This document shows, in pieces, positions 10,263-21,600 of a stretch of DNA of 29,913 nt. Numbering within the stretch: position 1 is the stretch's first letter; each line of letters starts with the position of its first letter. The notes beneath the pieces were generated by a model. It was not told where the DNA came from. It saw only the letters and a program-made list of their open reading frames with translations, and did no database searches. The stretch spans positions 1 to 29,913 of the forward strand of contig WOGZ01000368.1 in assembly GCA_009733775.1 (NCBI GenBank), given 5' to 3'. The position numbers and the translations under genes are program-made. The stretch is from Alectoria sarmentosa. Lineage: Eukaryota; Ascomycota; Lecanoromycetes; Lecanorales; Parmeliaceae.

Positions 10263-10982
10263 CTATTTCTTCCCAGTCACCGTTCCGGCAGGCTTCTTCG
10301 CAGCGCCAGCGGCACCACCTCCTCTCCCCGTAACGGTCCCTCCGACCTTCCCACCACGCCCAGCCGCGCTCGCGGGTGCCTTCTTCGCGGCGTTGGTGAC
10401 ACCTCCAGTAGGACCTTTCAACGCCTCTGCCCTCCCAGTCACCTTGCCCCCTCCACCGGTCACTTTTCCCCCGGTACTTTTCGCCGCCCCGGTAGGGTTC
10501 CCAGCAGCCCCACCCGCCGCCTTCTTCTTATTGTAATTCTCCTTGGCCGCCGCAATCGCCTTCGCCCTCGCATCGGCCGCCACTTGCGCCCCAACCGCAC
10601 TCCTCGCCTTGGTCTGGTCCGTCTTCCCCGCCGCGCTCGCCGCCGGCATTATCGCCTTCTGCTCCGTACTCGGCTTGCCCTTGTACGGCGTGTAGCTCGA
10701 GAACCCGCTCGCCCTCGCGGCTTCTTTGCTCTTGGCGAGGCCCAGAGGATTGCCGGCGGAGCCTACGCGTACCCCGCCCGCCCCCGTCGCGTCTTTCACG
10801 TAGTTGGCCCCATCGTTCACGTAGGAGCCCCAGCCGCCGGCTGCACCGGCGATCCCGTCGCCTACGTTGCGGCCGGTTTGGGAGATGCCATCACCGACGG
10901 ATTGGATGGCGCCGCCGACGGCGGTCCCGGCTCCGGCGACGGTGGTGTCGACGGCGTTCCAGAAGGGGTCGAGGAGGCCCAT
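10263..10982 (-). CDS. Gly/Ala/Lys-rich, LEA-like low-complexity protein
   Basis: Single exon, 239 residues, starting MGLLDPFWNAVDTTVAGAG and ending in GTVTGKK. The first 70 residues alternate Gly, Val, Asp and Asn in a pattern of repeated VG(D/N)GI blocks that could form amphipathic helices. The middle has a short conserved-looking block (SGFSSYTPYKGKPSTEQ). The last 90 residues are Ala/Gly/Lys repeats with recurring GGKVTG and AAKK units. Composition resembles stress-protective or intrinsically disordered fungal proteins; no catalytic motif is visible. This strand is preferred over the opposite open frame (10077-11021) because the ATG has a good context (CCACAACTATGG), the stop is clean and the opposite frame is an Arg/Pro-rich antisense translation. 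I believe similar proteins occur in other ascomycetes, but the function is unknown to me. Confidence 0.75.
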   Translation of the reverse strand: MGLLDPFWNAVDTTVAGAGTAVGGAIQSVGDGISQTGRNVGDGIAGAAGGWGSYVNDGANYVKDATGAGGVRVGSAGNPLGLAKSKEAARASGFSSYTPYKGKPSTEQKAIMPAASAAGKTDQTKARSAVGAQVAADARAKAIAAAKENYNKKKAAGGAAGNPTGAAKSTGGKVTGGGGKVTGRAEALKGPTGGVTNAAKKAPASAAGRGGKVGGTVTGRGGGAAGAAKKPAGTVTGKK

Positions 10983-12857
10983 AGTTGTGGCTGTAAGGGT
11001 TCTGGTGGTTTTGCGGGCTAAGGGGTGGAGAGATGCGAGAGAGAGGTATGTGGGATGTAGTTTTCAGGATTTAATAGTCTTGTTGGAGTGTCGTGGAAGG
11101 GAAAGAGAAGATGTTGAAATGCAGAGTTCGTGATACGTCAATTAGGAGAGCCGTTTGGAACAGGATTGAGATCCCATGATTAAGGGTCTCGATGACGTAG
11201 ATGTACAAGGGTTTGATTGGTTAGAAAGTTAGTATCAAGGCTTGGCAGCTTTGGATGGGTCATGCAGGAACATCATTTTCATGCATGCTGAATGACACTG
11301 CTATCCTACATTCTCGTCATGATTCAGCGTCTAGTAAAGAGGTTTACCAGTACCCTTTCTCCGTTGCATATGTTTCGTCTCATTCCAAGTCCTTGCCTTG
11401 CCTACCTAACTAAATTTTGAGCGGCTCTAGAACCTTCACAGCCGCGCGAGCCCAACATCTCAATCCTGCTCCTCATTTTGCCACGGCAGAAATCATCGAA
11501 CAGTGAGAGAGAGGCTCAGACAGGCAGATTCCCTCCTTGGAGTGATATGGGGCTTGACACTAGCTTGCACCGGTCCTCCCCTACGCTATGGAAGAAGATT
11601 GAAAGCACACGAATGCTGGTATTGAAAAGGTCGGGACTTGCAGGCGAGCGACCAGGGTGAAAAAGGTGGTTAAATTCCTTCAAATCTGGCCGATAAGGAT
11701 GGGGATGGGGGAACTCCGTCTAAGGAGGTCCGCCTTGGTGAGATCCGACGTGGTTGGAGAATCAAAGTCCGCCTTGGGAGGAGATCAACACCGCCCTGGC
11801 GGAACAACTCAGCCTGGATGGGAGAATCAAATTCCGCCTTGGCAAGGGTTTAGTGCTCCATCTTGGTGAGGGCCTGACGCCATGTTCTGGTGAGAAAAAT
11901 CTGATTGCCTGGCTGGATCACCCACTTTGCTGAATATCTTTAGCTAAACATACTTGTAATGTAGATACCCATCGCGTGACCCTCCGACATTCAGAATCGA
12001 CCAATGTCTTTACTAACCTCAGCATCCGGTTGAAACCTCTTCTACCCCTATATGAGTCCTTCGATTCTAATATCTCCGGCTTGACATGATGTTCCTCGCT
12101 CACGAAGTTTCTGTTGAAACAAAGTGTACTACAAAGAGGCACCACAGACCGTGTGAGTGTGATGGCGTGTCTAATCGTTCCAGGCACTGGTGCCGCGTGC
12201 GGAAACACAGGAGAGTCGAGAGTCTTGCCAAGATCGCTAATCGCGCCACGCACATGCCACTTAGCTCATTCCTCGCTAGTTCGGGCCACTTTGGGAAATA
12301 GGCCAATCCTAATTCGCTACACTCACCCACGCTCGAAAATAAGTACAGAGGACCAATGGCGGAGAAGGCTGCGAACCACCACGACAAATTCACCAAAGCT
12401 CGGCCTCGCCGCGTTGCCTTGATATCTAGAGAACAGGCTCACCTCTTTCGTCTGTGGTCGCCATCACCGAGCGCTTGCCTTTGTTTCGACGCTTCGACTT
12501 GAAGATCTATCTCTTTCTATAGTCACGTATGCTGTCCCATATCCCGTTACTACTATAGGCGGATATTGAATGCTCTCTACGTACAGATCCCGATTCTTGA
12601 TTGGATGTCTTTCTTCATACCCAGAGTGACATTTAGAACCTCTCAAATTTCTCTATCTTTCTTTCGATTTATAATCGCCTGAATTAGCAAGGGTAGTGCC
12701 GCAGTGTTGCATGAGGCTCAAGCCACGTGCGGGGAACGGAGAGAGGTCGCAGCCTTGTTGAAAGAGTTGCTCGTCCGAGTCCCGGGGTGCCCTTTCTTTG
12801 TTTCTTTCACCCTGCAACGTTTCTTGATAGATCTTAGTCGGCGGTGACGGATGAGCC
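10983..12857. other. intergenic spacer, 1.9 kb
   Basis: This holds the presumed promoter of the Gly/Ala-rich gene (about 10983-11150), a degenerate tandem repeat at 11711-11873 and the promoter of the gene starting at 12858. Open frames at 11918-12422 overlap on both strands, lack any domain and are not called. Confidence 0.5.
11711..11873. repeat. degenerate tandem repeat built on TCCGCCTTGG
   Basis: About seven loosely conserved units of roughly 21 bases each contain a variant of TCCGCCTTGG followed by a purine-rich GAGAATCAAA-like part. Clear copies of the core start near 11729, 11768 and 11833, with weaker ones between (CCGACGTGG, CCGCCCTGG, AGCCTGGATGG, TCCATCTTGG). It lies between genes. 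Confidence 0.6.
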
Positions 12858-14539
12858 ATGACGGTAATTCTTGAGCTGGGCCCAGGCGAGACCTTTTTAT
12901 TTGATACTCCTGGTGGGACAACAACGTATGTGTGGCGAACATCAGCTCGGTATTGCGAGTATGCCGCTGACAATTTTACCCCAGAATCAATCTGCCCGAA
13001 GGGTTGAAAGATCTTGAAGAAGGTGTCGGTCAAGGCCGCCCCATCCAAGCCATCTATAGCCTCAACTTCGGCTGGAATGGCGCTTATATCCTGGCAGCTC
13101 GTACTGTAAATGGTCCCGTCATCCGTAAGTTCCTCTTTGTAAGCCCTACGCCACACTCCTTGCCGACGATGGCAAACAGGAACACAGAACCTCCCCCCCC
13201 AACTCGATTTTTGGCTTATCGACCCTATCACACATACCTGTAAACGAGATATAGCTTCCATTACCGTCGAACTGGGTCCCAATGGTTCATTCTACGCTCG
13301 TGACAAAGACAGCTACCGCTGGCACAACCTGCCAGATGCGTTGGAGGAAGCTATTCAGCAGCATTTATGTCCGGCCGGTTGGACGGCGAAACCAGATTTC
13401 GTAGTCCTTGGCGCCGATGGTGCTTTCATCTATTCGAACGATAGAGGAGGCCACAGACATGCGCTGGGAAATTATCCGAAACTGCAGGAGCTCATTGTAG
13501 GTTTGCAGAGAGCTAATGTAGGGGGCTTGACAGGATTAGCTCTCGTGCAGGTCAGTAATTCTTCTACGGTGTCAGGCTTGCGGCTATATCTTTTTTTCGA
13601 TAGTGGGTCTCAATGAGCATCTACCGGCCGGGTCACTTCATTGTCCTGCACAATTCAGGCCACCACATCGCCGAACTTCCCTCCGATTCATTTCAAGCGC
13701 TAAATAGCATGGCCGGTTCTCTCCCCGTGCGAAACACGACACCTCAACAATCTCAGAAAAGGGCGGTGTCATCACCAATCATGCAACAGCAACCCTCTCC
13801 ACCGATGGTCCAACAAGCATATCCACCTCTCACGACACCAACCTCCCCATCAGCAATGATCCATCCGGCAATGCCAATCCGCAAACCCGTTTCACCACCC
13901 ATGGCTAGCCCACCAATGCAACCTCCCCGCCCGCAACCAAACCACCTCGTCTCCTCGCCCATACCCCAGGCACACCCGGCCCGCCCTGCACCTCACCATT
14001 TAATCTCAGCCCCAACACCGCACGCCCAACCCGCCGCTCGGCCCATGTCAATGCAAGCACCACCCGTCCAAGCCAATGTAAAACATAGGCTATCTTCGGC
14101 CAACTTCAAAGCTGCGGGCCATCTCGCGTCAATGTTCAACAAGGCGACCGGCGGGGGCCATGGGGGGAATAATTACAACAATAATAGTACCAGTAATTCT
14201 TATTCCAATATGAGCAATACGAATAACAATACCTACGTTATGGGCGGCGATAGCGGCACAGCGTCAGCGCCGACCTACCTTGTGCCAGGGGATAGCGGCA
14301 CTGCGCCTGTGTATGGGGTCCCTGGAGACAGCGGGACTGCACCGGCTTACACGACAGCTGGCGATAGCGGTTCCATTGGCCCCGTGGGAGGAGATAGTGG
14401 GTCGTCCATTTCTGCGGGTGATGGTGGTATCGCTAGCACTGTAGTGAACATCATCACGGCGAGCACGGGTAGTGGTGGTGGGACTGGGAGTGGGTTTTGG
14501 ACCGGGTTGCTATCCGGTGGTGGAGGGTTGGGGGGGTGA
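12858..14539 (+). CDS. propeller-like repeat protein with Pro/Gln, Asn-rich and GDSG-repeat tail
   Basis: Four exons are predicted: 12858-12925, 12985-13124, 13255-13550 and 13604-14539. They give 479 residues with phase kept at every junction; the introns (59, 130 and 53 bases) have donors GTATGT, GTAAGT and GTCAGT and acceptors CCCAG, ATATAG and GATAG. Residues 1-205 hold about four diverged units of 45-50 residues with the pattern (V/L)xLGxxGxFxxx followed by a basic/aromatic strand and a short helix, resembling beta-propeller blades. Residues 215-340 are Pro/Gln/Ala-rich. An Asn/Ser patch follows near 355-378 (NNYNNNSTSNSYSNMSN), then five GDSG repeats with PxY spacers, and a Gly-rich end. 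I do not recognise a named family. The tail may be disordered or aggregation-prone. Alternative acceptor 13248 would add two residues. Confidence 0.8.
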
Positions 14540-15232
14540 TGGTGGTTGTTGAGATATTTACGGGGAAGGGGAGAGAATGGTTTTGGCTGTGGGGTTTATG
14601 GCGTATATGGGTTGCGGGCGTCTGAGCCTTGACTACGTGTTGGCTTCGATGCGCCCGATCTTTTGGCGAGCTCACTTACCACCATTGCGTACCGTTGAAC
14701 GTGTCTTGCCAGTTCAGGGCTCTGTTCCACAGTGGTCTCGAGTATTTAGCAGCTTTGATCTACGAACTTACTCGGTATGTGGTATACTACGGCTGCATTT
14801 TCTGGCTATATACCGCTTTCAATTGAATGCCCCACTGCCTGATACAAAGTATTTCCAGCATAAGAAATCATTGACTCGAATAGACTGCTCGCGATCAGCT
14901 TACTTTCGACGATTAGACCTGGTTGGTTTCATAAAGGTGCTCTTCCTGGCTTCCATATCTCCCTCCCGACTTCTAATCGTAAAAGTCAGAGAGACCTTCA
15001 ACGGTCTGTTCTATTTTACTTTACATATTTCTGGGCTCTGCATTTGGGGACTTTGCGTGAGATCGTGCTTGGCATTCTTTTGGTGGTGCATGGATTTATA
15101 AAATAAAATGAAATACGTTTTTGATTCGAAATCAAAGTTGACGCCACCTTCCTATTCGGGCACTCGGATCGTCTTGGGAATTTGGGTAGGTGGTGAGTTG
15201 AGGACTATAGAAGCCTGCCTGCGTACCATCTT

Positions 15233-15344
15233 TCCATCCATGCGTCGAATCCATCCGTCGAATCCATCCGTCGAATCTATCCGTCGAATCCATCCATCAA
15301 TTCCATCCATCAATCCATCCGTCTATCCGTCCATCCATTCATCA
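15233..15344. repeat. minisatellite of 13-base AATCCATCCGTCG units
   Basis: About four good copies of a 13-base unit (15246-15290) are flanked on both sides by shorter CCAT/CCGT tetranucleotide variants, so the array looks like a grown CCAT microsatellite. It lies between genes. Confidence 0.85.
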
Positions 15345-16026
15345 GATCTAAAGCACATCTTCAAACAAGATACCACTCCCTTCATCGATAAATTTTATCG
15401 AGAAGAGTCAACCCAATCCAATCCAACCCAACCCAACCCAATCTAATCTAATCCACCTCCAAAACAGCGAATATGAAGAGGGTACTTATCAAAATATCAA
15501 CTACACGAACGCCACCAGAGCTAGCTCCATTGAATGAATGAATGAGTGAATGACCCATCCTCTCCTTTGGCGTTTACTTTCAAACAAATGTCGCTTTTTA
15601 TACAAAGGTTTGCTTGTAGGCACGTCCCAAATTTCGTGTCTATATCTGGTGTTCGGTCGTAGTATACTGACCCCACGTAGAGTACCAACTCGTGAGAGAA
15701 GAAGCCACTACTTGCAGCTGTGCCTGGGACTGCGTTTTGCCGTTCGATGCTTTATCTGGGAAGATGGAAACATACGTGCGCTCTGCTTAGAATCCCGACA
15801 TAGCTTTTGTGTATCAGCATTAATAAAATAAAAATAAAGTGAGGGATTCCCAGATAAAGCCAGCAATGAAAAATAATCAACTATGAGTGATTCATTAGTG
15901 TATCTTATCAACCAAAGACGATCTTGCGTCCATCACTGCTCTCCAAGATCGCCCATCAGAGCCTTTCTCTTCAACTTCCCTATTGAACCAAATCCACTAC
16001 TACCCACCTCTCACACGCTGCACCAT

Positions 16027-16095
16027 CCCCTCCCACACCCACCCACCCATCCATCCATCCCACCCACTTACTCTCCTCCCTCCCTCACCCGCACT
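16027..16095. repeat. CCCA/CCAT-rich simple repeat
   Basis: A pyrimidine-rich stretch contains runs of CACC, CCAT and CTCC units, including four consecutive CATC copies near 16049. It is low-complexity and between genes. Confidence 0.75.
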
Positions 16096-16377
16096 CCCAA
16101 TCTCATCGAGAACCCTCGAGCGCACCTCACTCACAGCCATCCACCCACATACAAGATAAGATACCATTGCGTTCATCGCGAATGATCCATCTAAGAATTG
16201 TGTATAGACTCAAGGCTACTCATCCAAGCCGGTCGGTCTAACGGGCTATGTTCGTGTCCCGCTTTATTAGTCGTGTAGATACCAGAGTGGATTATTCCTC
16301 ATTGTCTTGGGTTGGTTGGGAGCTGTTTTTGAAGTTGAGAAGATTAGGAAGGACGGCCTCGTTCGTTGACGCTGGTG

Positions 16378-16439
16378 GTTGATTGGTTGATTGATTGATT
16401 GGTTGATTGATTGATTGGTTGATTGATTGATTGATTGAT
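16378..16439. repeat. (GATT/GGTT)n tetranucleotide repeat
   Basis: About fifteen tetranucleotide units alternate between TTGA and TTGG. The interruptions recur at regular spacing (GGTT after two or three GATT), which suggests growth by a higher-order unit of 12 to 16 bases. Confidence 0.92.
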
Positions 16440-17259
16440 ATAGTCGCCCTTGAGTGAGACAGCTACTGCGTTTTCTTCCGGAATGATTGGGATACGGAAG
16501 CGCTTGTTGTGAATATAGGGGTTTGAGATGAGGGAGCGAGGATGGGACGAGGCTTCTTTTTTTTGTGGAACTATTTGTACTGTGGAGATTACCTTGATGG
16601 CTGTGGGGAGGCGGATATGGTGGTATCGAAGACTGCTGCCTAGCTCTTCACGGTCCAAGGGTTATTGGTACGGGGTTTAGTAAGGTAATGGTGTGTGTGC
16701 TTGGAGTTGTGATTGGAACGGCTGTTGGGGTTAGAAGAGGGGTATTCGGAGTGCTACGGTATGGAGACAGGTTATAGATGAAGACTATAATGGGTGATTT
16801 ACAAGCAATAGTTAAGGAAGTTAGCAAGCAAGGCGTGGTGGAAGCGCTTTGATGAGTAAGTTGGAACATGTAAATATTTCACTAGTATCTTCTATTTGTT
16901 AGCACTTGTCTCTTCGTGGAACATCTCTGGAAGGTTGATGGGACATCGCTGTACCATAGTAGATTATTTGACGCTCGAAAACAAAAAGTCCCGCAACACG
17001 GTCATTAGAAAGAAGATAGAGTGTCCACAGCCCTCAGAGTCAGGCAAGCTGTGAAAATAGGTAGCAATTCTGCTCGCTGAGATGGCTGCTTCTTACCTCA
17101 CAACGAGTTGCAAGCCAAGAGCTTCGAGCTTTTTGTAGACAAAATGTGTGTGATTCGAGCAAAAGCCAGTGATCTGGATCTGCCGTCGATAACTTTCATG
17201 CTCAAAATCTCGGGGTTGAAATTCTTATGACTACCGTCTACCCGCCCCTAAGCTGAATT

Positions 17260-18622
17260 TCACTGCTTAGTTTCTTCTTCCATCGCCCGTATCTGAACAT
17301 CCATTTCTCCGACCTTGGCAAGCTCACCCAAGTATCTGGTTCGAAAGCCAGGAGCAAACGGCGAACCGCTCTTTACTCGGACCTGGTCCCACCAATTGGG
17401 AGATTCCTCGTCCCTGACAAGATAGGAGATGTCGCTCGTGTGCATGGATTCCACGATAACAGATCTGGTAAATGAGCTGTAAAAGTCCATATCGCCTTCA
17501 GCCCCTGTATCAAACATCCCCCGCACGCGCATGTACTGGATCTTGTCGTGTGGGTACTCAAATTCTGTGGACCACGACTGGTTCCGGATTAGGTCGATAA
17601 GATCAGATGGCTGGAGAGTCCAACGGCAATATGTGATGAGCGTGTCCCACGAGCTGCTGGTCTGCTCCGGAGTTCTCGCGAATGGACCACCCCAGCGTTC
17701 GTAAGGCCATTCTTCCAAACGCTCGTCGATCCAAGAGTCAAGCTTCGCCAGAGGAATGACTTTCTTAAGGAGAAACATGTAGAGAAAGTCGAATACCTCG
17801 AGACTCCAGAGCTTGTCGTTCTGGCTAGGTCTTATCTGCTCTCCACCCACTACGATCATACTCTTGCTCCATGCATACTCTGTGACGTCTGCGATTTTTT
17901 TGCCAACAATGTTGGGTGGGTGAGATTCATTTAGAGCTTGATCTATGGTGGCTTTAGCCAAAATGAGGCTCGACATAGAGATTGAATGGAGGCATAAACT
18001 CTTGTAGAAACGTGCTTTGAATTCGGAACATGCCAGCGAGTTAGGGGTCAGTTGCTGGCAGAAAGATCCGGATTTGGTGATACCGGGTTCAACGATTGCA
18101 GCTCGCGCCTCGGCGGTTGAGTTTGAGGCGAACTGAGCGCGATATGACTCGAATTCTCTGAACAGTGATTGGTCTCTGAAGAGATCTCGTAGGAAGCCGT
18201 ATTGGCGCCATCGTGCAACTATATGGTCGATCTCTTCGTCTGTCAAAGTATGGTCCGTCCATTTTGCGTTGATGCATTCAAGATATATGGACCCCGATGG
18301 TCTCTTATCAGGGGACAAGTTATCGTACGGGTGCTGTCGGAACAACACCGCTAGGTCCTTGTTGGCTTCAACGAGTTTAGAGAGGCAGAGATCATGTTCA
18401 TAGACGTGAGAGGAAGTCTGGATGAGGATTAGTGAGACTGCGAATGCATATAAATGGGAATTGTACAATGATCCGCCCATTTATCAGTCGCATGTGATTT
18501 GTATAGAGACAGCGAAGAGGGCGACAGGTCTGTGAGAGGTAGAGGGCGTCGTCAAGATCAGGCAGGAAGCCGAAGATCGCATATTGGAGCTCGTTTGGTA
18601 TGTCTAGAAGCTTTGCACACAT
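17260..18622 (-). CDS. F-box domain protein
   Basis: There are two exons, 18622-18467 and 18417-17260, with a 49-base intron (donor GTACAA, acceptor ATCCAG); the product is 437 residues. The N-terminus has an F-box at residues 4-45: LLDIPNELQYAIFGFLP then DLDDALYLSQTCRPLRCLY, with the usual LP..(L/I)...L..L pattern. The first residues after the intron (SSHVYEHDLCLSKLV) continue the sequence as in many fungal F-box proteins. The remaining 380 residues lack a repeat domain I can name; they are helical-looking, with Trp-rich segments and WGGPFARTPEQ near the C-terminal third. F-box proteins of this type usually bind Skp1 in an SCF ubiquitin ligase, so a substrate-adaptor role is inferred. The start at 18622 is the first ATG in frame just before the F-box. 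Confidence 0.87.
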
Positions 18623-21600
18623 CTTGAACGATATCAAACCTGATCGTGTTGGCTGTCTTCAAGAAGTCAAGGGCTGCTCGATGTCCTTGCTCTTGCTACC
18701 AAAGGCTCCAGTGCTACGAGCACGAGACAAGATACTCTACCTTCCAGTCATAGGTCAATGGCTCCAATCTAGCTTTTCGAATACCACACTGGTGGCACAA
18801 GGAAAGGATTGTCGATATATACCGTGCTATATACTTGGCTTGGGATCGCTGATAAAGAGGGAGAGAGGTAGTGGTTTGATGGCTTACTAAGACGCCAAGC
18901 CCTCTCCGGCTCCTCAGGGCCCGCAAATCGTAAATTGTACTTATTTTCCATCAGCTTTTACAGTCATAACGAAAGCCTCAAATACAAACCTTTTGGTTTA
19001 GCAATTACTCTGACAATCATTTGCTCAAAAGTCAAAGCGTAAATTGAGTCATTCAAGATACGGAAGGCTTTCAGATCTACTCAAACATATCATTTGTTCC
19101 ATTGATTATGTATGCCTTTGCGTGCTTATGAAGGGATCTACTTCCAATTCAGCGCGATCAAAGGAGAATAATCCAATCATCTCCTTCCTTTGTTCTCCGC
19201 TGCTTTCCCACACGTGTTCGTATCATATATTCCGAATCGCGGCAGCTATGTGCGCGTGCGCTCAGCATCCTCTGTCCACTGCATTTGCTTTACGCGCTCT
19301 ACACTCCAATGCTTGCGCACTCGAGCACATGCACTAAGATAAAGACTCAGAAGGCGTCTTGTTACTCTCTACTAGCCTCAATACGATTAATCCCACACTT
19401 TGACACCATTAGTATCACACCATGTTGAACACTCCGAGAAATGCAGTGATTCACCTCAACTGTGTCATACGTGACCGTAAGATTTACTTCCTTCTCAGTT
19501 CATGAAGGTGGGGTTCAAGTTGACACGCGCAGTCCCTGCGGCCTTCGGCTGTCCACTGATAATGACTAGTCTGTACCAAGCCTTGACTGATGATGCATCC
19601 TTCGTTCCATATCCACTCAGCTAGCTGAATCGCTTAAAGCGGCCACACGCCCGCGCAAATTCCAAGTGGCTGAGGGAGAGGCACATTTCTCATATCTTGT
19701 AGCGCCAAGCAGTAGTCTGTCTGCTACAATGGCTTTCGAAGTCGCGGCAAAGCGGGTGTTCGAGTAAGAAAGGTCATTGCGATAGACGGAAGCAAGACAT
19801 CAAGCACCTTTTCCCATTCTGGCTGAAGTTTGCAGACAGACAACTATCGCTTATCAACGCGGGAGACACTAAGGACTTGCATGAGATGTTGAACACGGCC
19901 GAGGTAACAGTCAGGTGGTTGACAAAATTGATTTGTTGAGACGGGACTCGCTGACCAATGAGCAACTGTATGAGTCACGGCTGATATGAAAAAAGAGGTC
20001 GATGCTGTTCATTTCGTGCATCAACAGCAATAGCGATAGAGACCCTACGACTGAAGTCGTACTTCACCGCAATCTTCAACGCCCCAGACGTGGTGTTGCA
20101 GTTGTTCAAAGCAGAATTTACACGTAACGTTGTCATGAGGGGGTTATCCTGACGCGGCTATGCCGTGGAAGGTTTCTATCTCTGCATCGTGTCCTGACAG
20201 ACTGGGTTGTCGTTGCTTTGCGGTTTTGCAACACGTTAAGTTTTTCGGCAAAAAGATACAAACAGCAAATTTCTTGACCAGAAGAATTTAGGCATTCTGA
20301 ACGATAACAGTTGTGCGGCTGGAATGTTTCTTGTAACCTCACTCGTGGCTGACTTATGAAAAGCACTTCTTTGAGGATTTGTTCCCTAGAGCCTGCCTAA
20401 GGCTTAGCCTTGTGACCTCGGAAGCCGGGTGATCGACGCCTTAGAGTTCCTTCAAATTTTACCCCTGTATGGGGAACCCTGCCAGGACATGGGATACCTG
20501 TAACCTTTGGAGTAGCCTAGGGAGTAGCCCGCAGCTAACCCTCTGACCTCTGTGGATTGGGCAGGCGCGCGCATAAATCCCGCACCCTCCTCTTCATTGC
20601 AATTTGATTTCGAACTTCTTTTCGTATTCTATCATTCACAAATGCTCCTGCTCGTAGTTGAAGTATGGTTTATAAGCTTGCGTTCTAGGTAGAGAAACTC
20701 TGATGATGAAGGCTTTGAGCTTCCAACTAACGGCCTGCACGTGCTGTCTTTGGCGGCCGTTGGCTGCCTATTTGGTCATTACCCCATCCAGAATGCTTCA
20801 TGCGTGTCAGCAGGGCTTGCGCATGCCAAGAAAAACGAGGATGATGGTGATGATGATGAAGATGAGAATCATACCACAGAGCAGGCATTTAAAGCGACTG
20901 CCAAGGATCTCGGCCGAGGGCAGGCTCGGTGCCGGGCTTGGCTCACGTCTTTTCGCTTCTCTTTGCAGTTTCTGTAAAATCCGTTTTCTTGGCACGGACA
21001 GAAGTAACCTCCAATCGATGCCGACTAGATAGGGTACCCTCGGTGACATATTCAATCAAAATCGCTAAAACTACGCCGGACTGCCGAGAAGATAGACTTC
21101 TTGGCCACACCAGTACCTGGACGGGTTTGTAACATGGGCTTTTCGTTTCGAAAGCGTGCTCAGGCTACGGTCGAAACGTCGATCGTTGCATACCCAGGAC
21201 GATTTCGACAATACTAAGAATCTGAAGCCAGTGGGGGATTCCATGTTTCAAAGAGTCGCACGATACCCCCACAGAGACCCAGAATCTGCGGACGTATCTG
21301 TTGGGTCAATTCGAGGCATTGAAATGGGTAGATTCATGTACGAAGAAAACCGACGGTGATGCTTGCAGGTCGCGGTAGGACGAATTGTGATGCCAAGATA
21401 TGCGGGTGGATGAATCACTACAATTGTTGGACTATCGAATACTCGCATTGGCAAAGTGACCAATCTGATGACTGCACTCGACATGGAGGCCCCAATTGAA
21501 GGATGCAAGTGACATAAAACTTCCCAATGCAAGGATAATTTAAAGTCGGCATGCTAAACCAGTAGAAGGTCAGCCTTCCATTCTGGTACTCGCTAAAGGC

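Larger units (their letters stand above)
14540..17259. other. 2.7 kb repeat-rich spacer without a convincing gene
   Basis: A 174-codon open frame at 14577-15101 is hydrophobic and Cys/Arg/Leu-rich, starts 38 bases after the previous stop and has no domain. Later frames (15108-15446, 15883-16185, 16344-16658) are translations of simple repeats. A 14-base perfect inverted repeat (GCTTTATCTGGGAA at 15749-15762 and its complement at 15847-15860) could form a hairpin. Short GAAT repeats lie near 15533-15552 and ACCCA-type repeats near 15414-15450. Confidence 0.5.

Noticed and set aside
10077..11021. 314-codon plus-strand open frame, Arg/Pro/Leu-rich
   Set aside because: It is antisense to the Gly/Ala/Lys-rich gene. 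Its length is explained by the GC-rich composition of the opposite strand.
14243..14420. GDSG motif as a serine-protease signature
   Set aside because: The motif is repeated in a low-complexity tail, without the His and Asp catalytic context or protease fold.
14577..15101. 174-codon plus-strand open frame
   Set aside because: It begins just after a stop codon, is rich in Cys/Leu/Arg/Phe with no domain or repeat, and has no promoter-like leader. It is best read as 3' UTR and spacer.
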